The translations under genes were made by a program, and so were the position numbers. From Pseudofrankia saprophytica (lineage in GTDB: Bacteria > Actinomycetota > Actinomycetes > Frankiales > Frankiaceae), in assembly GCF_000235425.2 (NCBI RefSeq), contig NZ_KI912266.1, positions 5,507,482 to 5,571,481 on the forward strand: a stretch of 64,000 nt of DNA. Reading direction: 5' to 3'. This document shows positions 34,230 through 42,989 of the stretch, in pieces (the stretch's first letter is position 1; each line of letters starts with the position of its first letter). The notes under the pieces were generated by a model. It ran no database searches and was not told the DNA's origin. It worked only from the letters and a program-made list of their open reading frames with translations.

Positions 34230-35093
34230 GTGGGCAAGTTGGACGGCAAGGTCGCCTTCATTACCGGCGCCGGGCGGGGGCAGGGGCGTAGTCACGCCAT
34301 CAAGCTCGCCAGCGAGGGTGCGGACATCATCGCGGTCGACATCTGTGAGGACATCCCGAGCGTCAACTACGAGATGGCGAGCGCGGAGGATCTGGCGCAG
34401 ACCGTCAAGGAGGTCGAGGCGCTCGGCCGCGGCATCGTCGCGGTCAAGGCAGATGTGCGGATCAAGGCGGAGCTGAAGGCCGCGCTCGACCAGGGCCTCG
34501 CCCGCTTCGGCAAGGTCGACATCGTCTGCGCCAACGCCGGCATCCTGCCGATGAATGACCACACCCTGATCGAGGGCTTCATCGACGGCATGGACGTCGA
34601 CTTCGTCGGCGCCCACAACACGGTCGCCGTCGTCGCTCCGCACCTGCAGGCCGGCGCCTCGATCATCATCACCGGTTCGTGCGCGGGCCTGATGAAGAAC
34701 ACCACCGAGGCGATGGGCAAGACCGGCGGCGTCGGGTACTCGTTCGCGAAGCGGATCGGGTTCCAGTATGTCGAGACGCTCGCGCTGCAGCTGGCCCCGC
34801 ACAACATCCGGCTGAACGCGGTCCACCCGACCAACGTCAACACCCGCCTGCTGATGAACGACGACATCTACCGCGCGTTCCGCCCGGACCTCGTCGCCGA
34901 GGGCAAGACGCCCACCCGCGAGGACGCGGAGGCAGCCTTCCCGGGGATGCAGCCGATGCCGATCCCGTACATCGAGACGGGCGACGTCTCGGCCCTGGTC
35001 ACCTTCCTGGCCAGCGAGGACTCCCGCTACATCACCGGCCTCAACATCCGCATCGACGCGGGCTCGATGCTCAAGGGCGAACGCGCCATCTAG
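34230..35093 (+). CDS. Mycofactocin-coupled SDR family oxidoreductase
   Basis: A 287-residue short-chain dehydrogenase. The cofactor loop ITGAGRGQGRSHAIKLASEG and IIAVDICEDI are signatures of SDRs that keep a non-exchangeable NAD and pass electrons to mycofactocin. Catalytic Ser is in ITGSCAGL and Tyr-x3-Lys in GYSFAKRI; the substrate-lid insertion includes NTRLLMNDDIYR. GTG 34230 follows GGAGG by 9 bases. It is controlled by the adjacent TetR. The substrate is probably an alcohol; no mycofactocin biosynthesis genes are in the window. Confidence 0.93.
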   Translation: MGKLDGKVAFITGAGRGQGRSHAIKLASEGADIIAVDICEDIPSVNYEMASAEDLAQTVKEVEALGRGIVAVKADVRIKAELKAALDQGLARFGKVDIVCANAGILPMNDHTLIEGFIDGMDVDFVGAHNTVAVVAPHLQAGASIIITGSCAGLMKNTTEAMGKTGGVGYSFAKRIGFQYVETLALQLAPHNIRLNAVHPTNVNTRLLMNDDIYRAFRPDLVAEGKTPTREDAEAAFPGMQPMPIPYIETGDVSALVTFLASEDSRYITGLNIRIDAGSMLKGERAI

Positions 35094-35134
35094 GGCCGCC
35101 CCGCGGCCGAGGACGGCCGCTCCGCCGAGCGCGC

Positions 35135-35170
35135 CGCCTGGCGGAAGGCGCGACGGCCTTCCCCCAGGCG
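35135..35170. terminator. Hairpin between convergent SDR and VOC genes
   Basis: CGCCTGGCGGAAGG (35135-35148) pairs with CCTTCCCCCAGGCG (35157-35170) with one mismatch and an 8-base loop. It lies between two convergent genes and could stop both transcripts. Confidence 0.6.
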
Positions 35171-35181
35171 GGCGCGGACGC

Positions 35182-35619
35182 TCAGTCGAGGCAGAACTCG
35201 TTGCCCTCGGGGTCGGCCATCACGATGTGCCCGGCCCCGAGCGGCGGAGCGGGTTCGTGGCGCCCGAGCCGGGTCGCGCCATGGTCGACGAGCCGCGCGG
35301 ATTCCGCCTCCAGAGCCGCCATCCGCGCGTCGCCGGCAAGCCCGGGAGCGGCCCGCACATCGAGATGGACCCTGTTCTTGACCTGCTTGCCCTCCGGCAC
35401 CCGCTGGAAGAACAGCCGCGGTCGGGCGCCGTCGGGGTCGACCAGAGCCGAGGCGTCGTTACGGCGTTCGGGTGGCACGCCCATCGCGGTCAGCGCCTGG
35501 TCCCACGAGTCGAAACCCGCGGGCGGGTCCTGCAGGCGGTAGCCGAGCGCCTCGGCCCAGAACGCGGCCAGCTTGGCCGGGTCGGCGCAGTCGAAGGTGA
35601 TCTGGACGTCGCGGGCCAT
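35182..35619 (-). CDS. VOC (glyoxalase/bleomycin-resistance-like) family protein
   Basis: A 145-residue protein with two beta-alpha-beta3 modules (VQITFDCADPAKLAAFWAEAL and HIVMADPEGNEFCLD), matching actinobacterial glyoxalase-like VOC proteins; function unassigned. ATG 35619 has AGGAGG 9 bases upstream, and the DinB gene ends only one base before it. The pair is probably co-transcribed from the divergent promoter next to the WYL regulator. Confidence 0.88.
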   Translation of the reverse strand: MARDVQITFDCADPAKLAAFWAEALGYRLQDPPAGFDSWDQALTAMGVPPERRNDASALVDPDGARPRLFFQRVPEGKQVKNRVHLDVRAAPGLAGDARMAALEAESARLVDHGATRLGRHEPAPPLGAGHIVMADPEGNEFCLD

Positions 35620-35620
35620 C

Positions 35621-36256
35621 TCAGCTCGCCTCCTGTCGAATTCGCTGATGGGTCTGCTCACCGGCCCGCTGGCCGGTTCCGTGCCGGGCCTGCGGGTGAG
35701 TATGCAGGTAGAGATCGCGCAGCAGGCACACCTCGGCCAGGTGATGGATCAGCTCACGGTGGATGTGCAGCACCAGCGCCGCCAGCGGAAACTCGGCATA
35801 CGGCCCCTCCGCCGCGCCACACGCCCGGGCGAGGCCGGCCTCCCCGAGGGACTCGACCCCGGCCATCCACGTGGCGTACTCCGCGTCGAGCTGGGCCAGC
35901 GCCTCGGTCGCGGTCGCGGCGTACTCGAACGACCGGTAGTCGGTCGGCGCGCGGCCGAAGTGGGCGGCGTTGCGCACCGCGAGCACGCCGACGACCACGT
36001 GCCCGAGCCGCCAGGCGATCGTCGCGAACGGCGGCGGCTCCGAGGGAGCCAGCACCGCGAAGTCGATGGTCATCACGCCGGCCCCGGCCGCCACCGGCGC
36101 GGTGCCGGTGCCACGCGGGCGCACGCTCCAGCAGCCGGGCGCCGGTTCCCAGAAGTACTCGTCGTCGGTGAGCCCGTCGAGGCGATCGCGCAGCTGGTGG
36201 GTCCAGTGCCAGGCGAGCTGGTCGCGCAGCATCGAGTTCCAGGTCTGGTCGGTCAT
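35621..36256 (-). CDS. DinB-family four-helix-bundle protein
   Basis: A 211-residue DinB/YfiT-type protein (LDGLTDDEYFWEPAPGCWSV, IAWRLGHVVVG, VLHIHRELIHHLAEVCLLRD); the two His clusters are the usual metal site. DinB proteins include thiol-dependent transferases such as mycothiol-linked ones; which applies here is unknown. GGGGAGG precedes ATG 36256. It is divergent from the WYL regulator gene at 36318. Confidence 0.9.
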   Translation of the reverse strand: MTDQTWNSMLRDQLAWHWTHQLRDRLDGLTDDEYFWEPAPGCWSVRPRGTGTAPVAAGAGVMTIDFAVLAPSEPPPFATIAWRLGHVVVGVLAVRNAAHFGRAPTDYRSFEYAATATEALAQLDAEYATWMAGVESLGEAGLARACGAAEGPYAEFPLAALVLHIHRELIHHLAEVCLLRDLYLHTHPQARHGTGQRAGEQTHQRIRQEAS

Positions 36257-36317
36257 GGTTCCACCCTCCCCTCAATAGCGGACAGTTTCGTTCCGCGATC
36301 GCGGGGACAATGCGTGC

Positions 36318-37280
36318 ATGACCGTCGAGGCGACGACCGAGCGGGTGCTGCGCCTGCTGACGCTCCTGCAGCACCGCCCGTCCTGGACCGCCGCCGCGCT
36401 CGCCACCGAGCTGGGCGTCACCGACCGGTCGGTGCGCCGCGACATCGAACGCCTGCGCGCGCTCGGCTATCCCGTCCGCGCCACGGCGGGCGTCGGCGGC
36501 GGCTACCAGCTCGGAGCGGGCACCCGGCTGCCGCCTTTGCTCCTCGACGACGAGGAAGCGATCGCGACGGCGGTGTCTCTGCGGCTGGCGGCGGGCGGCA
36601 CGGTCGCCGGAGCGGGCGAGGCGGCGCTGCGGGCGCTCACGAAGCTCGACCAGGTGATGCCGCCTCGGCTGCGCGCCGAGATGCACGCGGTGCACGGCGC
36701 CACCGAGACCCTCGTCGGCCCCGGTGTCGAGATCTCGGCGGAGCTGCTGGTGACGCTCGCGCGGTCCTGCCGCGACGCGGTGCGGGTCCGGTTCCGGTAC
36801 GCCGGCCGTGACAGCGCCCAGCGCGAGCGCACCGTCGAGCCGGTGCGGATGGTCGCCACCGGCCGCCGCTGGTACCTGATGGCCTGGGACGTCGAGCGCG
36901 CCGACTGGCGCACCTTCCGGCTGGACCGGATGAGCGACGCGGTGGCGACGACCTGGCGCTTCCGGCCGAGGGAGCATCCGGACCCGGTCGCCTACGTGCA
37001 GCGGTCGGTGACGGCGGCTCCGTACCGCCATCTCGCCCGGGTCCGTGTGCACGCCCGGCCGGACCAGGTGCGTGAGCTGGTGCCACCCCAGGTGGGACGC
37101 GTCGAGGACGACGACCGCGACGGGTGGTGCGTGCTCGTCCTCGGCGGGGAGGACCTGGACTGGCTGGCCGTGCACGTGGCCCGCCTCGGCTTCGACGCCG
37201 AGGTGCTGGAGCCGCCGGAGCTGCGCGCCGCCGCCGCCCGGCTCGCCCGCCGCGCCGCGGCGCTGGCCGGCACCGGCTGA
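36318..37280 (+). CDS. WYL-domain HTH transcriptional regulator (YafY-like)
   Basis: A 320-residue regulator. The N-terminal DeoR-type HTH is RVLRLLTLLQHRPSWTAAAL then LGVTDRSVRRDIERLRALGY. The WYL domain contains RRWYLMAWDVERADWRTFRLDRM, with the Trp-Tyr-Leu motif, and a C-terminal WCX region. The 61-bp gap to the divergent DinB gene, with CGCGATCGCG near 36294-36303, is the likely control region. Confidence 0.92.
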   Translation: MTVEATTERVLRLLTLLQHRPSWTAAALATELGVTDRSVRRDIERLRALGYPVRATAGVGGGYQLGAGTRLPPLLLDDEEAIATAVSLRLAAGGTVAGAGEAALRALTKLDQVMPPRLRAEMHAVHGATETLVGPGVEISAELLVTLARSCRDAVRVRFRYAGRDSAQRERTVEPVRMVATGRRWYLMAWDVERADWRTFRLDRMSDAVATTWRFRPREHPDPVAYVQRSVTAAPYRHLARVRVHARPDQVRELVPPQVGRVEDDDRDGWCVLVLGGEDLDWLAVHVARLGFDAEVLEPPELRAAAARLARRAAALAGTG

Positions 37281-37308
37281 CAGACCAGCTGACAGGCCAA
37301 CCGGCCCG

Positions 37309-38001
37309 CTACGGCCTGGCGTGCCAGGACTGGATGCGGTGGTGGTGGTCCGGGGCGAATCCGTGATGGACGCCCCACAGCACGGCCTGGGAGCGGCTGG
37401 CCACACCGATCTTGCGGTAGAGCGCGCGGATGTAGGACTTCACCGTGTTCGGGCTCAGGCAGGTGATCTCGGCGACCTCGGCATTGTTGCGGCCCTGGGT
37501 GATCAGTGCGAGGACCTCAGCCTCCCGTTCGGTGAGGCCCTCGTTCCGGCCCGGCCAGTCCTGGCCCGCGGTGGCGCGGGAGCGAGGCGCCGGGCTCACG
37601 ACGACCTTCCCCGCGTGCACGGCCTCGAGCGCGGAGACGAGCTCACGGCCGGTGAGCGTCTTCGACAGGTACCCCCGCGCGCCCCGAGCCAGGGCGTCCT
37701 CGATCAGGTTCTGGTGGAAGATCCAGGTGTAGATGACGACCCGGCCGGTGTGCTTGTTCGCGACGACGTACCCGAGGTCGTCTCCGCCTGCCTCCGCCTG
37801 GGCGAAGGAGTCATAAAGCACGATGTCGACGTCCTGACCGACTGGACTGTTCGTATCGATCTCGACGACGCAGACACGATCCTCATAAGGCGCCAGGATG
37901 CGGGCCACCCCGGCGAGCACCACGTCGTAGTCATCGACCAGCGCCACGGTGATCGGCCCGGACACTCCGCCTGTCATAGGTAAGGGCGTATCACCTGGCA
38001 T
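37309..38001 (-). CDS. LuxR-type (NarL/FixJ) response regulator
   Basis: A 230-residue two-domain regulator. The receiver has the acidic pair VALVDDYDVV, phospho-acceptor Asp in VDIVLYDSF, Thr in VVIYTWIF and Lys in GYLSKTLTG. The LuxR HTH is LTEREAEVLALITQGRNNAEVAEI then NTVKSYIRALYRKIGV. ATG 38001 and ATG 37977 are both possible starts; neither has a strong ribosome site. No sensor kinase is adjacent. It is divergent from the REC-SpoIIE phosphatase gene at 38065. Confidence 0.92.
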   Translation of the reverse strand: MPGDTPLPMTGGVSGPITVALVDDYDVVLAGVARILAPYEDRVCVVEIDTNSPVGQDVDIVLYDSFAQAEAGGDDLGYVVANKHTGRVVIYTWIFHQNLIEDALARGARGYLSKTLTGRELVSALEAVHAGKVVVSPAPRSRATAGQDWPGRNEGLTEREAEVLALITQGRNNAEVAEITCLSPNTVKSYIRALYRKIGVASRSQAVLWGVHHGFAPDHHHRIQSWHARP

Positions 38002-38011
38002 GGGCGGGAGT

Positions 38012-38030
38012 TACCACCCCTAGGGGGGTA
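38012..38030. promoter_or_regulatory. Dyad between divergent response-regulator genes
   Basis: CCCCTAGGGG (38017-38026) is a perfect palindrome with flanking TACC (38012-38015) and GGTA (38027-38030), interrupted by one mismatch. GTATCAC recurs at 37988-37994 and 38028-38034, 40 bases apart. These are candidate binding sites for the LuxR-type protein. Confidence 0.5.
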
Positions 38031-38064
38031 TCACGCCCCCTTTGTCCGGGGTTAAGTGTGATCT

Positions 38065-39495
38065 ATGGTCGGCGACATCCCGCCTCATGGCGACCTACTG
38101 GTCTCCGAGGTGCCCGGACTGACCGCCATGTACACCCCGGCGGACCGCGTCATCGTCCCTGGTGTCGAACCGGGCGAAGCGATCGGGATACACCTGAGCG
38201 CGCTCGTGAGTCCCGGTCACACCCGACACATCCGGGATGTACCGGCGGCATCGTCCACCAACCTGCGCGAAGCCAGCTCGACCGGACCCGCGTCGGCCGG
38301 CCTCACGCCCCTCCTCGAGCTGCCCGTGCAGGCGGCAGCCGAGCCCGGCCAGACCGACTGGCCCGTCCTCCTGGTCGAGGATGACGACGGTGACGCCTTC
38401 CTCGTCGAGGAGCTCCTCGACGAGACGTCGGCCCCGGTCCAGCTGCTACGGGCCAGCAGCATCGCCGAGGCCCGCGCGATGGCCGCCGGAGCCCGCTGCG
38501 TCCTGCTCGACCTGGGCCTACCCGACAGCCACGGCCTGTCCGCGCTCGAAACCATGCGCCGCGTCGCCCCACGGGCCGCGATCGTCGTCCTGACCGGCCT
38601 CGCCGACGAACACCGCGGCGTCGAAGCACTCGCCGCCGGCGCCCAGGACTACCTCGTCAAAGGCGAGATCGACGGCAAGACCCTCGTCCGCGCCCTGCGC
38701 TACGCCATCGAACGACGCGACGCCGAGCAGGCCGCCCGCGCCCTGCACGAATCCGAACTACGCGCCGAGGAGAACTCCCGCCTCGAACGCGGCCTCCTGC
38801 CGACCCCGCTCCTTCGCGACACCCGCCTCGGCCATCTCGCCCGCTACCGGCCAGGACGCCGCCAGGCGCTACTCGGCGGCGACTTCTACGACGTCGTCGA
38901 GACCCCCGACCACGTCGTCCACGTCCTGCTCGGCGACGTCTGCGGCCACGGCCCCGACGAAGCCGCCCTCGGCGTCAGCCTCCGCATCGCCTGGCGCACC
39001 CTCGTCCTGGCCGGCATCCCCGAACCCGACCGACTCGCCTACCTGCAGGACGTCCTCGTCAGCGAACGCACCAACGACGAACTGTTCGCCACCGTCTGCA
39101 CCCTCGCCGTCGCACCAGACCGCACCTCCCTCGGCATGCGCCTCGCCGGCCACCCACCACCCGCCCTCATCCACCCACACCTCGCCGCGCTGCCCGACCA
39201 CGAGGTCGGCCCGGCTCTCGGGGTGCTCGACGACGTGGCCAGCGAACTGGTCACCGTCCCGCTGCCGGCCGGTTGGGAACTGCTCCTGGTCACCGACGGC
39301 CTGCTGGAGGGACGCGACGGCCCCACCGGCGAACGACTCGGCTGGGACGGCGTCCTCGCCGAGATCACCACCATCGACCCACCACCCGGCGACGACAGCC
39401 TCCCCGACGTCCTCATCGACCACATCGAACGACGCAACGGCGGACCACTCACCGACGACGTCGCGCTACTCCTCCTGAGAGGCCCGACCCCATGA
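38065..39495 (+). CDS. Response regulator with SpoIIE-type PP2C phosphatase
   Basis: A 476-residue protein. About 95 residues precede a receiver domain (VLLVEDDDGDAFLVEELLDE; phospho-acceptor Asp in CVLLDLGLPDSHG; Lys in YLVKGEIDG). Then comes a linker coiled coil (ALHESELRAEENSRLERGLL) and a PP2C/SpoIIE Ser/Thr phosphatase (GGDFYDVVETPDHVVHVLLGDVCGHGPDEAALG, RLAGHPPPALI, LVTDGLLEGRD). Phosphorylation of the receiver would control dephosphorylation of an anti-sigma antagonist, as in RsbU/RsbP-like partner-switching systems. No anti-sigma or antagonist gene is visible in the window. Confidence 0.92.
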   Translation: MVGDIPPHGDLLVSEVPGLTAMYTPADRVIVPGVEPGEAIGIHLSALVSPGHTRHIRDVPAASSTNLREASSTGPASAGLTPLLELPVQAAAEPGQTDWPVLLVEDDDGDAFLVEELLDETSAPVQLLRASSIAEARAMAAGARCVLLDLGLPDSHGLSALETMRRVAPRAAIVVLTGLADEHRGVEALAAGAQDYLVKGEIDGKTLVRALRYAIERRDAEQAARALHESELRAEENSRLERGLLPTPLLRDTRLGHLARYRPGRRQALLGGDFYDVVETPDHVVHVLLGDVCGHGPDEAALGVSLRIAWRTLVLAGIPEPDRLAYLQDVLVSERTNDELFATVCTLAVAPDRTSLGMRLAGHPPPALIHPHLAALPDHEVGPALGVLDDVASELVTVPLPAGWELLLVTDGLLEGRDGPTGERLGWDGVLAEITTIDPPPGDDSLPDVLIDHIERRNGGPLTDDVALLLLRGPTP

Positions 39496-39535
39496 CGGAG
39501 GCGGCGGCCGTTCGTGCCTTCCGCGGGCATCACGG

Positions 39536-39551
39536 CTAGATTCATCTAGAT
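39536..39551 (+). promoter_or_regulatory. AT-rich dyad upstream of enoyl-CoA hydratase
   Basis: CTAGAT-TC-ATCTAG (39536-39549) is a perfect 6-bp dyad inside an AT-rich island about 30 bases before ATG 39577. The 9-mer CATCTAGAT (39543-39551) recurs on the other strand at 59232-59240, upstream of the alcohol dehydrogenase. Confidence 0.55.
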
Positions 39552-39576
39552 ACTTTGAGCTGGCCGGGGAGTCGAG

Positions 39577-40446
39577 ATGACAGAATCGCGCGCGTTCGAG
39601 GACGTCCGCCTGGACATCGACGACCCGGTGGCGGTCGTCACGATCGACCGCCCCGAGAGCATGAACGCCTTCCGTGGCCGGACGCTGCGCGAGCTTCGGG
39701 AGGCGTTCTCACTCGCCGAGCACGACCGGCGGGTGGTCGGAATCGTGCTCACCGGCGCTGGCGACCGAGCCTTCTCCGCCGGCCTCGACGTCGCCGTCCT
39801 GCACGCGCAGGTCGCCCGGGACGGCGCCGCCGGCGTGGCGGGCGCGGCGGACGAGGGCTGGCGGGGGCCCTTCCCCGGCTCCCCGGCCATGGCCGACATG
39901 CAGCGGATGCTCACCTGGCCGCTGACGATCCGCAAACCGGTGATCGCCGCCGTGAACGGGGTGTGCGCCGGCGGGGCCTTCCTGCTCGCCGCGGCCTGCG
40001 ACCTGCGGTTCGCCGCCGACACCGCGCGCTTCACGACGGTCTACTCCCGTCGCGGTCTCATCGCGGAACAGGGCATCAGCTGGCTGCTCCCCCGCCTCGT
40101 GGGGCCGGCCCACGCCCTCGATCTCCTGTGGTCATCCCGGACCATCCCCGCGCAGGAGGCGCTGGCCATCGGTTTCGCCCAGCGCGTCGTCGGGCCGGAC
40201 CGCCTCCTGGACGAGTGCCGCGCGTACATCGCCGAGCTGGCCCGCGTCGCGTCACCGCACTCGATGATGGTGTCGAAACAGCTCGTCTACCAGCATCTTC
40301 AGCGGGCCCTCGGGGACGCCGTCGACCAGACCGACGCCCTCATGCGGACGGCCTTCGAGGGGACCGACCCCGTGGAGGGGGCGGTGTCGTTCCTGGAGCG
40401 CCGCGACCCCAGGTTCGAACGCCTCGACGTGCCCCCGCCCGTCTGA
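39577..40446 (+). CDS. Enoyl-CoA hydratase/isomerase (crotonase) family protein
   Basis: A 289-residue crotonase: VAVVTIDRPESMNAFRGRTLREL, oxyanion-hole SAGLDVAVL, and VIAAVNGVCAGGAFLLAAACDLRFAAD. The second catalytic region is YSRRGLIAEQGISWLLPRLVG. It would hydrate or isomerise an enoyl-CoA intermediate; here it is the first gene of the catabolic island. GGGGAG precedes ATG 39577. A lone transcript is likely, as the next gene is convergent. Confidence 0.93.
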   Translation: MTESRAFEDVRLDIDDPVAVVTIDRPESMNAFRGRTLRELREAFSLAEHDRRVVGIVLTGAGDRAFSAGLDVAVLHAQVARDGAAGVAGAADEGWRGPFPGSPAMADMQRMLTWPLTIRKPVIAAVNGVCAGGAFLLAAACDLRFAADTARFTTVYSRRGLIAEQGISWLLPRLVGPAHALDLLWSSRTIPAQEALAIGFAQRVVGPDRLLDECRAYIAELARVASPHSMMVSKQLVYQHLQRALGDAVDQTDALMRTAFEGTDPVEGAVSFLERRDPRFERLDVPPPV

Positions 40447-40480
40447 ACCCGGCTCCCCGAACCCAGCTCGGGTGCCCTGG

Positions 40481-41509
40481 CTAACCGGACCGGGAGGCGC
40501 GGGGCTCGCGCACAGCCTCCAGGACCGACTCGACCGTCTCGGCCGGCGTGCCCGCCGGCAGGCCCAGCATGACCCGGTCGACCACGCCCTCGAAGCGGTC
40601 CCGGACCCGGTCCGCGAGCGTGTCGAGGGGCGCGACCACGACGAAGGCGTCAAGGATCTCGTCGTCGATCAGCCTGCCCATCGCCGCCCACTCCCCCCGC
40701 AGCGACAGCGCGCGCAGCTCGGGCTGCAGCTCGCCCCACCCGTGCAGGTCGAGGACCGCCCGGTAGGCGGGGGTCGACCCGTAGAAGGCGATCCGCTGGC
40801 GCATCGCGTCGGCGGCCGCCTCGACCTCGGCGGCCCCCCGCCCGGTGGCCACGAACGCCGGGCAGCAGACCTGGACGTCACCGCGGTCGCGACCGGCGCG
40901 GGTGACGCCGTCGAGCAGCGCCGGGAGGGTCGCCTCCTGGAGGTACCGGCGGGTCGTGAAGGCGTGGGTGTGCACGCCGTCCGCCACCTCGCCACACATC
41001 CGGGTCATCGCCGCGCCCACCGCCGCCACGAAGATCCTCGGATCACCGTGGGGATGCGGCTCGGGGACGAACGTCGGCGTCATCAGCTTGTGCGTGTAGA
41101 ACTCGCCCTCGAAGCGCAACGGGGTTCCATCCCGCCAGCACGACCAGATCGCCCGCAGGGCGAGGACGAACTCCCGCATCCGGCCGACGGGCTTCCCCCA
41201 CGGCATGCCGAACCGCTTCTCGATGTGCGGGCGCACCTGCGAGCCGAGCCCGAGGACGAACCGACCACCGGAGTACGCCTGCAGGTCCCACCCGAGCTGG
41301 GCGACCGACATCGGGTTACGCGCGAACGCCACCGCGATACAGGTCCCGATCTCGATTCGCGACGTGTGCTCGGCGGCGAGCACGAGCGGCAGGAACGGGT
41401 CGTGGTTCACCTCTCCGCACCACGCACCGTCATAGCCCCGGCGCTCCAGCGCGGCCGCCGCGGCCGGCACCTGCCCGAGCACGGACGGCAGTCCGCCATC
41501 GATCCTCAT
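40481..41509 (-). CDS. LLM class F420-dependent oxidoreductase
   Basis: A 342-residue luciferase-like enzyme (GYDGAWCGEVNHDPFLPLVLAAEHTSRIEIGTCIAVAFARNP; FVLGLGSQVRPHIEKRFG; RIFVAAVGAAMTRMCGEVADG). The pattern fits the TIGR03617-like F420 subfamily. It is convergent with the enoyl-CoA hydratase and near the ACAD genes, so it could reduce an unsaturated intermediate. There is no good ribosome site at ATG 41509; the AT-rich block at 41546-41555 lies upstream. Confidence 0.92.
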   Translation of the reverse strand: MRIDGGLPSVLGQVPAAAAALERRGYDGAWCGEVNHDPFLPLVLAAEHTSRIEIGTCIAVAFARNPMSVAQLGWDLQAYSGGRFVLGLGSQVRPHIEKRFGMPWGKPVGRMREFVLALRAIWSCWRDGTPLRFEGEFYTHKLMTPTFVPEPHPHGDPRIFVAAVGAAMTRMCGEVADGVHTHAFTTRRYLQEATLPALLDGVTRAGRDRGDVQVCCPAFVATGRGAAEVEAAADAMRQRIAFYGSTPAYRAVLDLHGWGELQPELRALSLRGEWAAMGRLIDDEILDAFVVVAPLDTLADRVRDRFEGVVDRVMLGLPAGTPAETVESVLEAVREPRASRSG

Positions 41510-41545
41510 GGCACCCGACTCTAGCCAGGAGGCGCCGAACAGTTT

Positions 41546-41555
41546 AGATATATCT
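41546..41555 (-). promoter_or_regulatory. AT-rich palindrome upstream of the LLM oxidoreductase
   Basis: AGATATATCT is a perfect 10-bp palindrome 37-46 bases upstream of the minus-strand ATG at 41509. It could be a promoter -10/operator; it resembles the other AT-rich elements of the island. Confidence 0.4.
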
Positions 41556-41687
41556 GGTTCGACGGGGCGGTGAGGGCGACGGGGGCGCCCGGTCGAGCCC
41601 GCCCCGATCCATGCCCGGTTCCCGCCGCGCCCAGGAGGGCGGATGGTCGGGTCGGGCCAGATCGGGGCGGGCGGGCGGTGCCCGGCG

Positions 41688-42989
41688 TTAGTCTTCGACG
41701 GGCGAGTTGCCCGTCGGCCGGTAAGGCAGCGTGGGGTTGCCGTGCTCGTCCAGCGTCGTCAGCAGGGTGCCGCGGACGCAGACCGCCGGCGTCAGCGCGT
41801 ACGCCTTGCCGTTGCACCGGTAGGTCAGGCCGCCGCCGGCGGGCAGGGGCTTGTTCGGCGCCGACTTGATCTTCGCGACCATGGCCGCCGGCGTGAGGTC
41901 ACCGGTGATGCCGTCGAGCGACGAGTACATGGCCATCATCGTCAGGTACACGGTCGCGCCCACCGAGTTGCTGAGGTCGATGTCGTGGCCGTAGGTCTCG
42001 GCGATCGCCTTCCACAGGTTCAGGTCCTTGTTGGAGTCGTCGCCGAGCGCCAGCGGCGAGCCCATCGACACGCCCTTGAGACGGCTTCCGATCGACTTGC
42101 GCGAGCTGTCGGTGACGCACTGGTTGAGGACGCTGATCGGGCCGGTGAAGTTCACCGCGCGCAGGCCGTCGAAGGCCGCGATGCAGAAGGCGTCGTTGCC
42201 GAGGATGTGCACCTCGGTGGGGGTGCCCGAGGCTACCCCCGCCAGCTGGGGGGTCATGTCGGCCGTGCCCGGCGGCACCTTGATCAGCTGCAGGTCGATG
42301 CCGGCGTCGGCGAACGTCTGCTTGCCGACGGCCTCGTAGAAGCCGGTGGCCTGCGGAACGTCGATGACGACGGCCGTCACCTTCTTGAGGTTGTGCTCCT
42401 TCGCGACCCCGATGGGCAGGTCGGCGAGGCCGGCGATCTGGCTGGCGAGCGCGAAGGTCGAGGTCGTGTCGAGCAGAGCGCCCGTCTCGGTGGTGCCGTA
42501 GGTGAAGACCGGGATGTTGGCGTCGTGCAGTGGCTTCCACACCTGAGCCATGGTCGTGATCTCGCCGAACACGGCCATCGAGACGTCCGCCTGGACCAGC
42601 TGGTTCGCGCAGTCGGCGGCCTTGCCCGGATCGGCCTGCGTCTGGCAGCTGACCAACTCGATCGGGTGGCCCGCGAGGCCGCCCCGATGCTCGTTCAGGT
42701 AGGCCGTGATGGCCTTGGCGGCCTCGATCTGGATGGTGTTGTCGAACGCCGGCGTCTGGCCGTCGCTGACCGTGCCGATCTTGATCGGCGTGCCGGTCGC
42801 CGCCTGCTTCGGGCCGAGCAGCGAGGCGTTCGCGCTGCCGCCGGAGCCATCGGAGCCGCCCGAACCGCCCGAGCCGCTATCCCCACACGCCGCGCCGACG
42901 AGCGCCAGCAGGGCTACAGCCGCCACCACCGCCACCCGTCGCGTTCCGGGCAGCCGGCCTAAGCCGGCGGGCCCACTGGTGTTATCCAT
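41688..42989 (-). CDS. ABC transporter substrate-binding lipoprotein (branched-chain amino acid type)
   Basis: A 433-residue Leu/Ile/Val-binding-type protein. The signal peptide RRVAVVAAVALLALVGAAC ends in a lipobox-like GAAC, then a Gly/Ser-rich linker (GGSGGSDGSGGSA) leads to a Peripla_BP_6 fold (IKIGTVSDGQTPAFDN, VSCQTQADPGKAADCANQLV, HILGNDAF). ATG 42989 has AGGGAGA a few bases upstream. It should be anchored outside the cell membrane and capture an organic acid or amino acid-like ligand. No permease or ATPase genes lie nearby, so it is an orphan. Confidence 0.92.
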   Translation of the reverse strand: MDNTSGPAGLGRLPGTRRVAVVAAVALLALVGAACGDSGSGGSGGSDGSGGSANASLLGPKQAATGTPIKIGTVSDGQTPAFDNTIQIEAAKAITAYLNEHRGGLAGHPIELVSCQTQADPGKAADCANQLVQADVSMAVFGEITTMAQVWKPLHDANIPVFTYGTTETGALLDTTSTFALASQIAGLADLPIGVAKEHNLKKVTAVVIDVPQATGFYEAVGKQTFADAGIDLQLIKVPPGTADMTPQLAGVASGTPTEVHILGNDAFCIAAFDGLRAVNFTGPISVLNQCVTDSSRKSIGSRLKGVSMGSPLALGDDSNKDLNLWKAIAETYGHDIDLSNSVGATVYLTMMAMYSSLDGITGDLTPAAMVAKIKSAPNKPLPAGGGLTYRCNGKAYALTPAVCVRGTLLTTLDEHGNPTLPYRPTGNSPVED

